Positions 11,261 to 22,654 of a stretch of DNA of 64,000 nt are shown here, one piece after another (within the stretch, counting starts at the first letter, position 1; every line of letters begins with the position of its first letter). Origin of the DNA: Nymphaea colorata (lineage: Eukaryota; Streptophyta; Magnoliopsida; Nymphaeales; Nymphaeaceae); the NCBI RefSeq assembly GCF_008831285.2, contig NC_045138.2, positions 42,459,115 through 42,523,114 on the forward strand, written 5' to 3'. Below the pieces are notes generated by a model, which was not told where the DNA came from, did no database searches, and saw only the letters and a program-made list of their open reading frames with translations. The position numbers were made by a program, and so were the translations under genes.

Positions 11261-12431
11261 AACCAAACATCCACAAAATCCCATACTCATCTTAGTACAT
11301 AAATTACTAATGTTAGTTCATCACAAAACTAAGGAAGTCTATCTAGGAGTCAATGATTCATCAAAACCAGCTATACAGATAGAAATGATGGTCAAATTTG
11401 CCTGAATACAGCAATATCCAGCCATTGGTGGAGCATGGCTTGTTAAAATAGATATATAAAAATGTAAAAACAAAGCAATATGAAAACTCATGGCTATTGC
11501 CTCAAAGCTGCATGTTTCACCTACACCCTTAATTTATAACTTACTATCATAAATGATTTATACACGACCATCATGGGTTACAAAGTCACATTGACAATCT
11601 ATTGATAATTAATCCTGATCATCATGACGAGCATCAACATAAAACCCAATGGGCACAATACATAGGCAGAACAAAACATACGTTCTAGGAAATCCATATA
11701 GGTTGAGGGTAACCTATAACAAAGTTTCTTGAGATATCCTAGATTGTCATTGTAGCAATAGAGTCACACAAGACATCACTTGAACTGGTAGATTGACACC
11801 TCCACACACCTAGGTTGAGGGACCAGGAGATGTCTCATCCTCCAAATAAAAACATAAAGAGAATCACAGGCCCTTGAGTTGCTCAACACTTTGTGGGTAG
11901 TCAAGTGTAGACAAAAGAGTGTGCAACCATGGTGAGTTCCTGCCACACCCCACCTCTTTGAACAATGCCATCTACTTGACCCAGTTGGCACTCACACATG
12001 CCATTATTTAAGACATGGTCAATGTTCTCCTTTTATGCATCTACCATTAAGATTTTCCATTACAAACCATATTCAAGTAATTTTTTATAGAAACAAACCT
12101 TGAGAACAATTGCTGAGAATGGTTCAATTTAACTAACCACCAAGCCTGAGAGAGGGTAGAGAGAAAAATGTTATAGAGCCCTTCTACACAAGTAAGAGCA
12201 ACTAAAGTTTATTTGCATAATGTCCTTCATCAGTTCATTGGTGTGCAAGCATTTATGTCAATCATATTCATACCTTCACAATTATGTGTGTATATTCATA
12301 CATATATACACATATAACTATATATATTATATGTATAACAAAAAATCTGTCGTCCATGTTTCTGCTCTTAATCAGATTTGTATTGACAATGAACACATCT
12401 AAACCAGATAATCTGTCGTCCATATATATAT
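11261..12431. other. Intergenic, no recognised feature
   Basis: AT-rich. A minus-strand frame at 11776-11991 is open but matches no family I recognise, and its composition is unremarkable. No splice-bounded exons stood out. Confidence 0.45.
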
Positions 12432-12565
12432 ATAGGATAATTAAAATCTTCTGGTCATCTGTCCATCTAGATGTCTCACATGTGCAGATGTATTGTATAG
12501 GGCTCTTGATGGGAGACATTTGGATTGACGAATGGTTGGAAGTTTTTAGTCTCTCTCCTATACAC

Positions 12566-12575
12566 ACACACACAC

Positions 12576-12612
<37 letters not shown>
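12566..12612. repeat. (AC)n(AT)n(TG)n palindromic microsatellite
   Basis: A CA run, a short AT run and a GT run follow one another, so the segment can fold on itself as a near-perfect hairpin. Open frames across it are artefacts. Confidence 0.85.
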
Positions 12613-12627
12613 AAATCCTTTGCCCAT

Positions 12628-12630
<3 letters not shown>

Positions 12631-12709
<79 letters not shown>
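12631..12709. repeat. (TA)n microsatellite, ~79 bp
   Basis: Uninterrupted alternating TA. Length is likely polymorphic and its assembly may be unreliable. Confidence 0.95.
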
Positions 12710-12715
<6 letters not shown>

Positions 12716-12836
12716 ATTAAAATCCTCTGGTCATCCGTCCATCTAGATGTCTCACATGTGCAGTCTGGTGTATTGGATGGGGCTCTCGATGGGAGACATT
12801 TAGATAGACAAATGGTTGGAAGTTTTTAGTCAACAT

Positions 12837-12838
<2 letters not shown>

Positions 12839-12882
<44 letters not shown>
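12839..12882. repeat. (TA)n microsatellite, ~44 bp
   Basis: Uninterrupted alternating AT in the second copy of the duplicated unit, followed by a short GT run. Confidence 0.95.
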
Positions 12883-12885
<3 letters not shown>

Positions 12886-12945
12886 TGTGTGTGTATCTGC
12901 AATCCTTTGCCCATCCATCCATATGGTGTCTCACACATGCAGTCC

Positions 12946-13075
12946 CATGCAATGCATCGGGTTGCATGTGTGAGGCATGCCTTGAGTTGCATGTGCAAGA
13001 TATGCTGCCCCATGCAATGCATTTTGTTGCATGTGTGAGATATGGACTGAGTTGTATGTGCGACAGATATGGATG
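12946..13075. repeat. Two tandem ~65-bp units
   Basis: Both units open with CCCATGCAATGCAT and continue with GTTGCATGTGTGAG, then a GAGTTG(C/T)ATGTGC segment. Unit 1 is 12946-13010 and unit 2 is 13011-13075. Substitutions separate them. Confidence 0.85.
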
Positions 13076-15218
13076 ATGAATCAAGAAATCCATAACCCTA
13101 CACACACACACATAGATTGAATACTCAATTAATGCATCCCATAAATAACCTGTTGGGTATTGCCATAAATCTAGCACTTCAATATAGTGAAATCTGCCTT
13201 GTCTTGCAATTTTATTGTTACAATTGTATTATTTACAAGCCTTGTCATAAGAAAGATATGTATCTGCAGTTTGTTCTACTACATGTTGCTAAAGTGAAAT
13301 AATAGTAAACATATGATATAAATAATAAAGGGACAATAGATTGCACATGGCAGTCTATGTGGAAAGTATTTCTTCTCCACTCAAATCTATTCATTTATTT
13401 TGCATTAGTGCCCTTCTATAGAACTTACTGCCCATAAAAGAATTTATTTCTAAGAATTTGAGAACCCATTAAGCAAATCTGAACTTCAATTGTTCTCATA
13501 TATAGCATATTCCCATAACACTTTTAATCACCAAAGCAGCATGTACACCTCCATGAATTTAATAAATTTTATCATCTCACCATACCATGGATTGCAACAA
13601 GTCATACAACGTGCCAAGTTCCATAACAGATCCATTTTGGGCATGGTATCATATTAAACATGATGCCTTAACAATAGAGTCCCTATTTTAACATTGTACT
13701 TATTCCTATATTAGAATATATGTAACTATATACATGTAGATATCTATATTATAAGTAAGCACATTAAAATGCATAACAATTATATGCTCCTTCTATGTTT
13801 AAGTATCTCTATACATATTTTGTCATGTATTGGAAGTGTAAGTCTTGGTAACTTCAATACAAAGGTTAAGCTATGATGTATTATACTTTTGTTAAGACCA
13901 TATTCTTAGTTGTTTAGGCTACAACATAAAGAAACATGGGATGCTATTCACTAGGTACATATTGATGAAATGAAAGCTTACTACAAAAAAATGATCTTCT
14001 ATAACATAGATAAAGCCTACATCACTAATTTGTCAGACCATGCATGCTAACCATGATGAAAATCATGTTTCGTCATAGAAGCCTTGGAGTACATGAATAT
14101 TAGTAGAAAAATTCCTTGTGTTAATGAAGTGAAACTTTCAACAATGCTCCCTGAAAATATAATAGCCTTTACAATGAATGATTAAATGGTACAGCTTTGC
14201 TGCGGTACAAAAACTATTGCTTCTTTTGGCAAAAGTCATTGCACCATAACCCTAATTTTTTTTTGTGAAAACTTTTCGCCGTCATATCTTCTCCTTTTAA
14301 TCATCCATTCCCATAGGATAACAGTTTTGGTGTTTCATTTACTGTGAAGTACGTTATTGTTCTAGCATCTTAGTGCCTGAAGGTCGACCTTGTTTTGCTC
14401 TTTTTCAGCAATCAACTATTACTCTGGCGGCACCAGGGTAAACAATATTGGCTTTTTTGGCAATTGACCTCTTTTTTGGTTCCTCTTTCGATGACATTGG
14501 ATTTTTGAGTGATCAACCCTACTATTTTGCTCATCCCCTGGTGACATTGTCTCATTTATCTTGCTTTCTTCTTCAACAATCATTGCTTTCTCTTTGAAAC
14601 CAAGTTTTCTCTCATGTCGTACAAGGCATGCTTGCTTGGATCTTCCACTAATTCGGCATCCTCCTCTACAACTAATGGAGCAAGTTTGGTGGCTTATTTT
14701 CAATAAGCAGATTTTGATACTCAAAGGCAAACTCATGATGTGGATCATATAACTTGTTTTCTTTTTATTATGGTTTGGATCACATACTATGCACTAGATT
14801 CTGGTTTGACTTCACATCCAGATGTTTTAGCTTGACTTTTTGGAAGTGATCTTTAGGAAATTGACTCATTTTCCACAAAATGAGGATGTTGTGCAAGTGT
14901 TTTGTGCAAGGGTTCATGCTATGTTTGTGTGCTTGAAAAGTTTATACTTTAGGACATTGTTCTATAGTCACCATAATAAATAAAAATATGCATGTTCCAA
15001 ATGTGGTTTGAAGTAAACTCACTTATTCTAGTTTGTAGTAAAAATATAGTCTTTGAAGCATACTCATTGTTTGATTGGAATATAGTTTAAAGGAACAATA
15101 TTAGATGGATAACAAAGCTTAGGAAGAAATTGGTTCCTGTTGATATAAGGAAGATTAATTCTTATATAATTTTGATGATTCATCTCTATGGCATACTGGA
15201 AATTCCAAATCATTTAGA
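13076..15218. other. Intergenic, no recognised feature
   Basis: AT-rich. Open frames overlap at 14419-14748 (-) and 14561-14752 (+) but neither resembles a family I know. Confidence 0.45.
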
Positions 15219-15220
15219 GA

Positions 15221-15466
15221 ATGTTATTGGCAGATTATGTGGACCCTACTCCAAATAGAGGCCTCCCCTATAATTATGAAGTGGCCCTTACGGCCAGCAA
15301 TCTCATTGAACAGAAGGAAACCACGACCCTCCTCTCTCTTCTTCCTTCAATGGCTGCTTTTCATGGCATTGAAAGAGTGGAGAACACCAAAGTTACTGGT
15401 TCATTTGGTAGTATATCAGTTGATATAGCGGTTCAAAAAGTTGTTCCTAGCATGAGGAGCACATAA
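15221..15466 (+). other. Unidentified 81-codon open frame
   Basis: Starts at an ATG and has a non-repetitive, protein-like composition (GLPYNYEVALTASNLIEQ then GSFGSISVDIAVQKVVPSM). Its composition is less AT-biased than its surroundings. I do not recognise it. It could be an exon piece of a host gene or an element-derived remnant. No splice sites or neighbouring exons were convincing, and a stop follows. Function unknown. Confidence 0.3.
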
Positions 15467-16849
15467 TTATCATTTATTTTACATGATTAGATTGGTATGG
15501 ACACAAAATCATTCTTAGACTTGATCTTGTACTGAATGCAATTATAGGATGGAAGAATAGAATTGATGATGATGTTGTTTAGCTAGGAGAAACAAGTGAA
15601 CAGACTCCAATTTATAGTGCATTATCAACGCTATCTACTACTTAGAAGTAGTGACCAGTCAAGTGTGCTACAAGCAGCTTTTGTGGATCCTTTGACAAAG
15701 AAATCATTTCGACTTGTAATATCCATGATCAAGTCCCTTGATTAATCTCATTAAAACCTCTCCTACGGTACTGCAAGTGAAGCAAAAGATTAAACCAGGA
15801 TTATCTACTGCATGTACAATCAAAATGGTCATGTTTTTTTAAGATTACCCTATCTTTCTGTCTAATAGGTGATTTATTGAGGGAGATTCATGCCTCACTG
15901 TAAAAAATAATTCCAATATGCAAAATTTATTACCCTTACTTGCCAATTTACATTGATGAGAGAAAAAAAGGAATGAAACCGAAGGAAGAATTATAGATAA
16001 TAGCATCAACCATAAACAATGCTATCAAAGACCATCAATGGCTCTCCCTACTCTATTATAGAGCCATTCAGCCTATGTTGACCTTGCTCACACCTCAAAC
16101 CACAAAAGCAATCCATTATAGATAGGAAATTAAGATCTGTGATTTGGGCCACACATTTAGTCTTGCCAACATTGTTAGTCTAATCAAGTACAAAAGAGCT
16201 ATGACTGTTGATCTTGGAGTGTAGTGCATGATGCCATTTTAATTGTCTTCCCATGTTTTATATGAAATTTTGTGAGTTAGGAGTATTGCTATATTTTTTT
16301 GACATTTGCAGTGTTGCCTGATACTCCATATTGTGAAAGAGAATTAGTATCTCTTGTGTTTGTCTCGCTCATATTGTCTAGTGTTATTTTAACATGGAGT
16401 CTCTTCTTGATTAGTAAATAGAAATAAGTCAAGAGAACCCTATGCTAAAAAGGTATGATGTTAGGTGATTTGGCATATACTCCTTCTAGTTCTATCCTCT
16501 ATTATAGTTAAAGAAAGAGGGGGGATGTAGCATCATTACATTAGTTCATCTAAATCAAGTTAAAGCATTTTTAAGGCTTTGATTTGTGGCATTCTGTTTA
16601 CATTCAAAAGTTTTCACCTTTGTATATAGACCATTCATTTGGGGAATAAATTTGTACTTGCCTTTGTTTTCCTTGTGTAGGAATATAAAAAATAGGTTAT
16701 CATTAAAATTTTCACTGGTGGAGCGAGGGGGTGCTTTAGATCATTTACTTATTGGTAGAGATATGCTGAAAATTTTGAAAAAGATTGAATTGATTTAGTT
16801 GAATTGAGCTTGATAATTGTTTATAGAGTGTAACAAGTAATACGAATGA
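15467..16849. other. Intergenic, no recognised feature
   Basis: AT-rich with many stops in all frames. Nothing supported. Confidence 0.45.
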
Positions 16850-17365
16850 GATCCAAAACCTTCAAAGCTAAATTAAACTCAAACCAAGATGCCCTGAACT
16901 AAGAGAAATTGGATTCACACATGATAAACATCATTGTAGCATACTTTTAGCTCACTTCATTAAGTTGACCTCAAATCCAGCTCAGACCCTGCTAAATCAG
17001 AGAAAGAGTGATCTCCTAGGCTTTTGGAATTGAATTAAAATCAAATGAGGATTGATGAACTCAAACTTAACTAAGGGAAGATCGGTTTACACATAATAAA
17101 TATATTTTTAGCTCGATTTCGTTTCACTCCATTAGGTTAAGCTCGGGTTTAGCTCAAACCCTATAAATAAGAGAGAAAGTGAGCTTTGGGACCTTCGGAA
17201 TTGCATTGAACTCAAAGTAGGATGAATAAACTCAAATCGAACTAAGGAAAGATGGATTTACACATGATAAACATGATCCTAGTTTGGTTTTAGCTCACTC
17301 CATTTGGCTGAACTCAAGTTCAGCTCAAACTCCTAAAAAATGGAAAAGAGAGAGTGAACTTTAGA
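16850..17365. repeat. Three diverged tandem units of ~170 bp
   Basis: The landmark ACACAT(G/A)ATAAA(C/T)AT recurs at about 16919, 17090 and 17260, a period of ~170 bp. Each unit also repeats the wording AGCTCAAACCC, AGAGAAAGTGA and ACTCAAA. The inverted copy near 60400-60785 keeps only the second and third units and part of the first. Confidence 0.75.
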
Positions 17366-17997
17366 ACTTGTTAGTTACTCTAGGATTTAAATTAGGGTTG
17401 GTAACTCAAAGTAAGTGGAATAATACTTTTTTTTTTCACTAACTGAACATGGCTGAACTTAAGGATATATGGTCAAGCTAAAAATTGCGGTTTTAGGTTC
17501 TGATAAGCTGATTTCAGCTAGGGTGAGCTGAGTTAAGTTGGTCAAAAGAACTAGTGAGCTGATTTCAACAATCCTTGAAGACTTAAAGAGCTAAAAATTA
17601 CCATGTTTGAGTTTGTTCTAAATCACTATCAGAGTTTTTGAGATTTCCTGACATTTCAGGGCAAAATGGTGATTTGCGCATAATGGCAAGTTTTGGGATG
17701 TTTGCACTTATAAAAGTGAGAATTTTATTCTAATTGTTCAGGTGTAAGGTAGTTCTCGGAGTCTCTTGGTGGAATTCTTAGTTTATGGCTTAAACAAGCA
17801 GTCACAAGTGCAAAATGGTCTTTATTAGGATGGTGCCTAAGTCATCTAAGTCTAGGTCCCTCATTTCCGAATGAAGTTCTTAGAGTTCTTCCATTCTAAT
17901 GCATGGCCTCAACTATTGAAATCATGTTTTGAAACTATTTTAAAATCACTTTATGAAGGGTAAACAGTTGTTCCTAGCTGTGAGAGATTTGGGGTGT
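16968..17997 (+). repeat. Module A, copy 1 (inverted copy at 59757-60785)
   Basis: About 1 kb that matches the reverse complement of 59757-60785 along its whole length. It contains the last 2.4 of the 170-bp units and then unique sequence that includes a TATAAAAG-like string near 17710. Its text (gene-poor, ends near GAGAGATTTGGGGTG) could be an LTR or leader of an unrecognised retroelement, but I see no paired LTR. Here it lies upstream of the wax synthase. Confidence 0.8.
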
Positions 17998-18301
17998 CTA
18001 CACATTCACTTTAAGGCAATTATAAAAATTTTTATGAAAGAGGAAAGAAAGGAAGCAAAATCTATAAAACAAGAAATTAAAAACACAATTGAAGTTACAA
18101 TTTGCATTGAAATAAAATACTAACATACATATCCTAACATCTTATAAATTACTTAAGTCGGCCAGAACAATTGATGGGCCTCTGCAGATTTGACTGTTTT
18201 AATCTCTTTCAGTATGGTTTGAAGTGGTTCTGTAGCCCATTTCCTTCGAGTTGCCTGCCCTTTTCGCCTTTCCGATCCCGCTATAACAAGTTGCCGAAAG
18301 A

Positions 18302-18310
18302 ATCATATAA
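18302..18310 (+). promoter_or_regulatory. Possible TATA element of the wax synthase gene
   Basis: CATATAAGG lies about 60 bp upstream of the chosen ATG. Position and sequence are compatible with a weak plant TATA box. No transcript evidence is available here. Confidence 0.3.
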
Positions 18311-18369
18311 GGAAGCCGCTGAACAACCACAATCCCCATCGCTTCGTTTCTTCCTCCTTGGCCCCCAAA

Positions 18370-19443
18370 ATGGGCGAGATGGAGAGCCTGGCGAGAGTGT
18401 GGCTCATCGCCCTCGCTTCCTTGCTCTACGTATACGCCGTCGTCGCCAGGCTACCAAAGAACGCTTCGCGTCTCATGGCTGTGCTGCCCATCGCCTACCT
18501 CTTCCTGAAGATCCCCTGGCTGCTTTCCTCCCTCTTTTTCCGCACCGTCAGCGCCTTCTGCCTCGTCTGGCTCTGCAACTTCCGCCTTGTCCTTTTCTGC
18601 TTCGATTCGGGACCCCTAGCCGAGAACCGCGACTCGCTCATCCGCTTCCTCGTGTTCGCGGCCCTCCCCATCAAGGCGCAGCAGCGCGCTGGCGGATCCA
18701 CCAGCAAACTCCAGCAGCCGCCGCACCTTCTCCGCTCAGTGGCGAATCTCGCGATGGAGGCAATCGTCATGCTTCTGTGTCTGAGAGTATACGGGCACAA
18801 GGAGGCGCTGCCGCACCAGAGCATCGTCATCTTAGTCTACGGCCTGAACTTGATGGTCACAGCTGACGGCCTCTTCGTCGCCGCGGCGGTCCTTGCCCGG
18901 CTGTGCCTGCGCGTGGAGCTGCAGCCGCAGTTCAACCGGCCTTTCCTATCGAGTTCGATCCGCGACTTCTGGGCGCGCCGATGGAACCTTGTCGTCAGCA
19001 GCACGCTCCGCGAGGCCGTGTACCAGCCGGTTTGGGCGGCGTGCAGGGGAGTAATCGGCCGGAAGAGGGCAAGGGACGTCGGAGTGATGGCCGCTTTCCT
19101 GGTATCCGGCCTGATGCACGAGGTACTGCTGTACTACATGACGTGTCAAGCGCCGAGCTGGGAGTGGGCAGCCTTTTTTACTCTGCACGGCCTCCTAGCG
19201 GCGGCTGAAGAGTGGTTGGAAGGGCTGCTGGGGCCTGGGCTAGTGGGTGGCCTGCCGCGAGCCGTAAAAATCGGTATGACTTTGACGGCGTTGTTTTCAA
19301 CGGGCACGTGGCTCTTCTTCCCTCCCGTGATCAGACACAATCTCGATCTCAAGGTGGCGTCTGAAGTACAAGATGGTGTCCGATTTCTGGCCCATCGCTT
19401 AACGGCTGCTGCTGGCCATGCAACGGCTGCCTTTCATCTCTGA
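18370..19443 (+). CDS. Wax synthase-like MBOAT acyltransferase (long-chain-alcohol O-fatty-acyltransferase)
   Basis: Intact, intronless, 357 codons, close to the usual length of plant wax synthases (about 340-360). The family esterifies long-chain fatty alcohols (in some members sterols) with acyl-CoA to make wax esters, in the ER membrane. Hydrophobic segments run through most of the protein, beginning with LIALASLLYVYAVVA and including LPIAYLFLKIPWLLSSLFF. The conserved MBOAT_2 box RDFWARRWN is at residues 198-206, followed by LREAVYQPV. The likely catalytic His is in FLVSGLMHEVLLYY (His250). I chose the ATG at 18370 (context AAAATGG, purine at -3, G at +4); ATG 18379 (MESLARVW) is an equally family-like start, while an upstream TTG in frame at 18358 is unlikely. 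GC-rich against AT-rich surroundings. The inverted second copy at 63090-64000 differs at about 25 of 262 residues. Confidence 0.93.
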   Translation: MGEMESLARVWLIALASLLYVYAVVARLPKNASRLMAVLPIAYLFLKIPWLLSSLFFRTVSAFCLVWLCNFRLVLFCFDSGPLAENRDSLIRFLVFAALPIKAQQRAGGSTSKLQQPPHLLRSVANLAMEAIVMLLCLRVYGHKEALPHQSIVILVYGLNLMVTADGLFVAAAVLARLCLRVELQPQFNRPFLSSSIRDFWARRWNLVVSSTLREAVYQPVWAACRGVIGRKRARDVGVMAAFLVSGLMHEVLLYYMTCQAPSWEWAAFFTLHGLLAAAEEWLEGLLGPGLVGGLPRAVKIGMTLTALFSTGTWLFFPPVIRHNLDLKVASEVQDGVRFLAHRLTAAAGHATAAFHL

Positions 19444-19628
19444 GTTTTTTCCTTTCTCGGCGTTGCTGCAATCTGGCATTTCAGTTTTATTCTGTATACG
19501 TACTTATTGAAGCAAAAGCTTCTTTTGCTTCTTTGTAGTATAATTGACGAAATGCCAAAGTCAATTTCAATGTTAAAATGAATAAGTTCTTGATAGATCA
19601 AGTTAAGTATCCTTAATATCTCGTAACG
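19444..19628 (+). other. 3' flank of the wax synthase gene
   Basis: Conserved with 62890-63089 in the inverted copy. AT-rich, with AATGTTAAAATGAATAAG-like strings near 19570-19590 that could act as a plant polyadenylation region. No clear AATAAA. Confidence 0.4.
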
Positions 19629-19732
19629 GCAAAAAAGTCACCTTTGGCTGCAAGTGGTTTCCTGTCCTAGTTGGTTAGGTAAGGTTATTAATGTGGGAAG
19701 CAGCCCAAAAGACAAGATTTTTGAGTCTAACA
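19629..19732. repeat. ~90-100-bp direct repeat, left flank of TIR module A
   Basis: Carries the landmark GGTTATTAATGTG(A/G)GAAGC. It matches 21826-21909 in the same orientation and, inverted, 62803-62895 and 60786-60868. It contains TAGTTGGTTAGG, slightly tRNA A-box-like, but no matching B box, so a SINE origin is only a guess. Confidence 0.8.
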
Positions 19733-20439
19733 TTGCGTTGTCTGCAATTCAATGAAAAACCAATCCCCAACCAAAAGGTTACGATGTTGCTCACACCATA
19801 ACAAAATCTAAAGGCCGTTGGCAACCTTTAAAATTTTCCAAACGGTTCAATCCATTGGGCTAAGCCCGTCTTAATTTTATTCCCCTTATCATGGAGGGCT
19901 TCTCACAAAGCCAGTTTCCCTTTATCTATTTATAAGAAATGTGACCACTGTTCATGATTAGGGAAGAATATTCTAGAGGACAAAACCCTCTTTCATTCTC
20001 TCTCTATGAGGAAAAAGAAAAACAGAGGCACTTCAGCCCAAGTAGAGTTCTCTCTCCCTCTCTCTCTCTCTCTAATATGCAGCCCTAAAAAGTGTTTCAG
20101 TTAGTATGTCTTCTCTAGAAGCAAAAACTGTGTATGTCCTCTCTTTTTCTTTCTTTTTACATGTGTTGTGTTTAGATTCTTGTTCATTTATTTTGCATGG
20201 TTTTCCTGTACTAGCAAAATCAACTGTAGCAGATAATGACTCGAAAATTCCCCTTTTCTCATACTGCATTTGGGCTTTAAGAACAATTAATGGACAGGTC
20301 CCCATACCCAGCCCTCTCTTCTTCCTTCAGCCCGTCATAGAGTCTATATTACTTCCCCCTCCCATATATGAGAGAGAGATGACATGCATGTGGCTCCTCT
20401 ACTTAGAATTTGGTCTTGCCTCAACTCATGATCAATGAT

Positions 20440-21065
20440 AGGAATAAGGTTTGGTGCTGAGTAAGTGTTCGCTTCAAGGCCAAAACTGCTTTAGGTACAA
20501 CTATTAGCCCTTAAACTGATGAACCTATTGTAGAAGACATAGGGGATGAAGAAATGGAACCAGAACGAGACCCCAATCCCTTGGCCCCTTTGTTATATTT
20601 TTGAAGAAACATAGAGGGTTCTCAATTTGATGTTTTCCTCAGCTTTAGAGGTAAAGACACTCACAAGGGAGACAATCTATATGAGGGCCTTAAGTAGCAT
20701 GGCTTTTCCAACTTTAGATACAATGACAACATGATAAAGGGTGAGAAGATCGAGAGGCTGCTGGAATACATTTAAAAGCCTAAGATCTATATCCCCATAA
20801 TCTCCAAGAGCTATGTTAATTCCAATGGTGTTTTAAAAAGCTTGCCAAAATAGTGGTGTGTAACAAAAAAGTAATTCTTGTGTTCTTTGATGTGGACCCC
20901 ATGCATGTTAAGAAAGAGAATGGCCCTTTTGCTTTTGCATTTGATGAGAGGCATGAATCAAATGGGAAGCTGAAGGAGGAGGAGGTGAGAAAGTAGAGGG
21001 AAGCATTAATGAAAGTGGGGAATATGTCTAGTTTCACCCTAAATGACAAAGATGTGTATATATGA
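20440..21065 (+). pseudogene. TIR-domain fragment of a TNL resistance gene, copy A
   Basis: Translation across frames reads GSQFDVFLSFRGKDTHKGD (TIR motif 1), then FRYNDNMIKGEKIERLLEYI, KPKIYIPIISKSYVNSNGV (TIR motif 2 region), VVCNKKVILVFFDVDPMHV and FAFDERHESNGK (TIR motif 3 region). Functional TNLs detect pathogen effectors and their TIR domains are NADases. This copy has a TGA just before the TIR start, a TAG within it, the TAA after LLEYI shared with copy B, and a frameshift. An unusual acidic leader (about 20520-20580, EDIGDEEMEPERDPNPLAP) precedes the domain. Possible intron sequence follows from about 21150. Confidence 0.82.
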
Positions 21066-21499
21066 TAGTAATTTCCTCAGCCACTCTAAACAAATAAAGG
21101 AGATTGTTGTGCATGGCACTTGTAAGACAATTAGTTTACATTACATGAAAAATGCAGGTATGTCATTGTATTAACTCATCATCAGATCTTATTTACTGCT
21201 ACTTATGCAAATAGTTATGACTTCATAAATTTAAGCACAAAAATTAATTTGAGGTACTCAGAAGATGGTTGACTAGACTTGACTAAACATCAATACCATA
21301 GGGCAAGCTGCTTGCTCTCTTCTAGTTAGGGTTACATTTTCAAGCTGAAAGCTTTATGTAGTTACTACCAAACAGGCCCTGAGCAAAGGACTAAAAGCCT
21401 GGAGTAGTATATTAAAAATTAGTACTTGACTTTTTTTTTATTTTCATATTCTCATTTGCACATCACCAACTTTTTGCACACTTGTATAGGTTTTGTTTC

Positions 21500-21800
21500 T
21501 AAATAAAGGTTCTTGGATGCATGAAACTATATATGAGATTGGTGTAGCACAAGGTCTATCATCTAAAAACTTGAGGAAAACACCAGTGCCTAAAGCTCAA
21601 ATTGAATATCTAAAGATTATTAGATGTGACAGATGAGTTTCCCACTAGCTGCTAGGTGATTGTGATTGGCCGTCTATATTTGTTTCTGTGCCATTGGGTT
21701 CATGTTTGTAATGTATATAGTCTCCACCCGATATTGGATTTACTAATGCATTGCAGCATGAATTGGCACATCAAAAAGGATATTTTGATTGGAAACTAGG
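21500..21800 (+). pseudogene. Downstream exon-like remnant linked to TIR copy A
   Basis: Conserved in all three TIR modules (also 26870-27160 and, inverted, 60900-61140). It starts after a possible 3' splice region and reads GSWMHETIYEIGVAQGLSS and QIEYLKII in one frame. The MH-containing wording is only loosely like TNL linker sequence, so I do not assign a domain. Confidence 0.4.
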
Positions 21801-21825
21801 TCTGTATATTTCATACTGGCAAAAA

Positions 21826-21909
21826 GGTCACCTTTGGCAGCAAGTGGTGTCCTGCCCTGGTCAGTTGGATGAGGTTATTAATGTGAGAAGCAGCTGAAAA
21901 GACAAGATT
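21826..21909. repeat. ~90-bp direct repeat, right flank of TIR module A
   Basis: Second copy of the 19629-19732 repeat in the same orientation. The mitochondrial-like sequence begins immediately after it. Confidence 0.8.
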
Positions 21910-22654
21910 TTTATAAGTGACTTCGCTTCACCAGTTTAAGATCAACTCATCGAGGGACTTACAGGTCGGGCCGGGGCGAAGCACTCTTTCTTTCTGTGTG
22001 GGACAATGGCAGGGAAAGAAGGGATGCTTGAAGGTGGCAAACAACCACAGAACCACATTTTTCTTCCCTCCATGAGATGAGCCCTTTTCATTGGACCGAT
22101 GGTGAGAGCTGGCCCAAAAAGCACTTGGGTGCTCTATGTATGATGTAGACTCAAACCATTTCCCTTTCTTATGGACAAAAAAATCATTCTTCCCTCCATG
22201 GAAAATTATCTAATTTGATCTATCAGAACAGATCAGGCTATTTATCAATCCATTGCATTCACCTCGCTTTTAGTTCATTTCCGCCATGCCAACATAGCTG
22301 CCATAATAAGAAGTAGGTGAAGCAATTAGAAGTACTCGATTCATGCCCTTTCATTCTTCTTCCATAATGGGGAATGAGAAAGCCAAAAGAAAGATTTGAT
22401 TTGGACTTTGTGGAGCCGGTGCGTTGCTGCCTGCGTGTAGAGCCACCCCCCACTCCCATCCTAGGGTGCAAAGTGTGGTTTTTGTTGTTTTTAGAACAAA
22501 TGGCAGTGTTTTGTTGATGCCTCGAATCAAGCATTATGACATGCTATGTTTTCTACCCCATTACTAGTAGGTTGAAGGGTCGCATGCCCAACATAAATGT
22601 TTTGGCTGGTACAACACTCAAAATAGGGGACCTAATGGCTACCACTCGACTAGA

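Larger units (their letters stand above)
12432..12925. repeat. Two direct copies of a ~200-bp unit, each followed by an AT array
   Basis: The unit starting TAATTAAAATC at about 12434 and at about 12713 is repeated with few changes through GGTTGGAAGTTTTTAGTC (to about 12560 and 12833). An alternating dinucleotide array and a shared tail TCCTTTGCCCATCCAT (12615-12630 and 12902-12920) follow each copy. The period is about 280-290 bp, so this is a tandem duplication whose microsatellites then diverged in length. Confidence 0.85.

Noticed and set aside
12268-13177. Several YIYIYI and THTHTH frames on both strands
   Set aside because: Translations of AT, CA and GT microsatellites.
18171-18866. 231-codon plus-strand frame overlapping the wax synthase gene
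   Set aside because: It is the out-of-frame shadow of the GC-rich gene, rich in Arg/Pro, and the family text is in the other frame.
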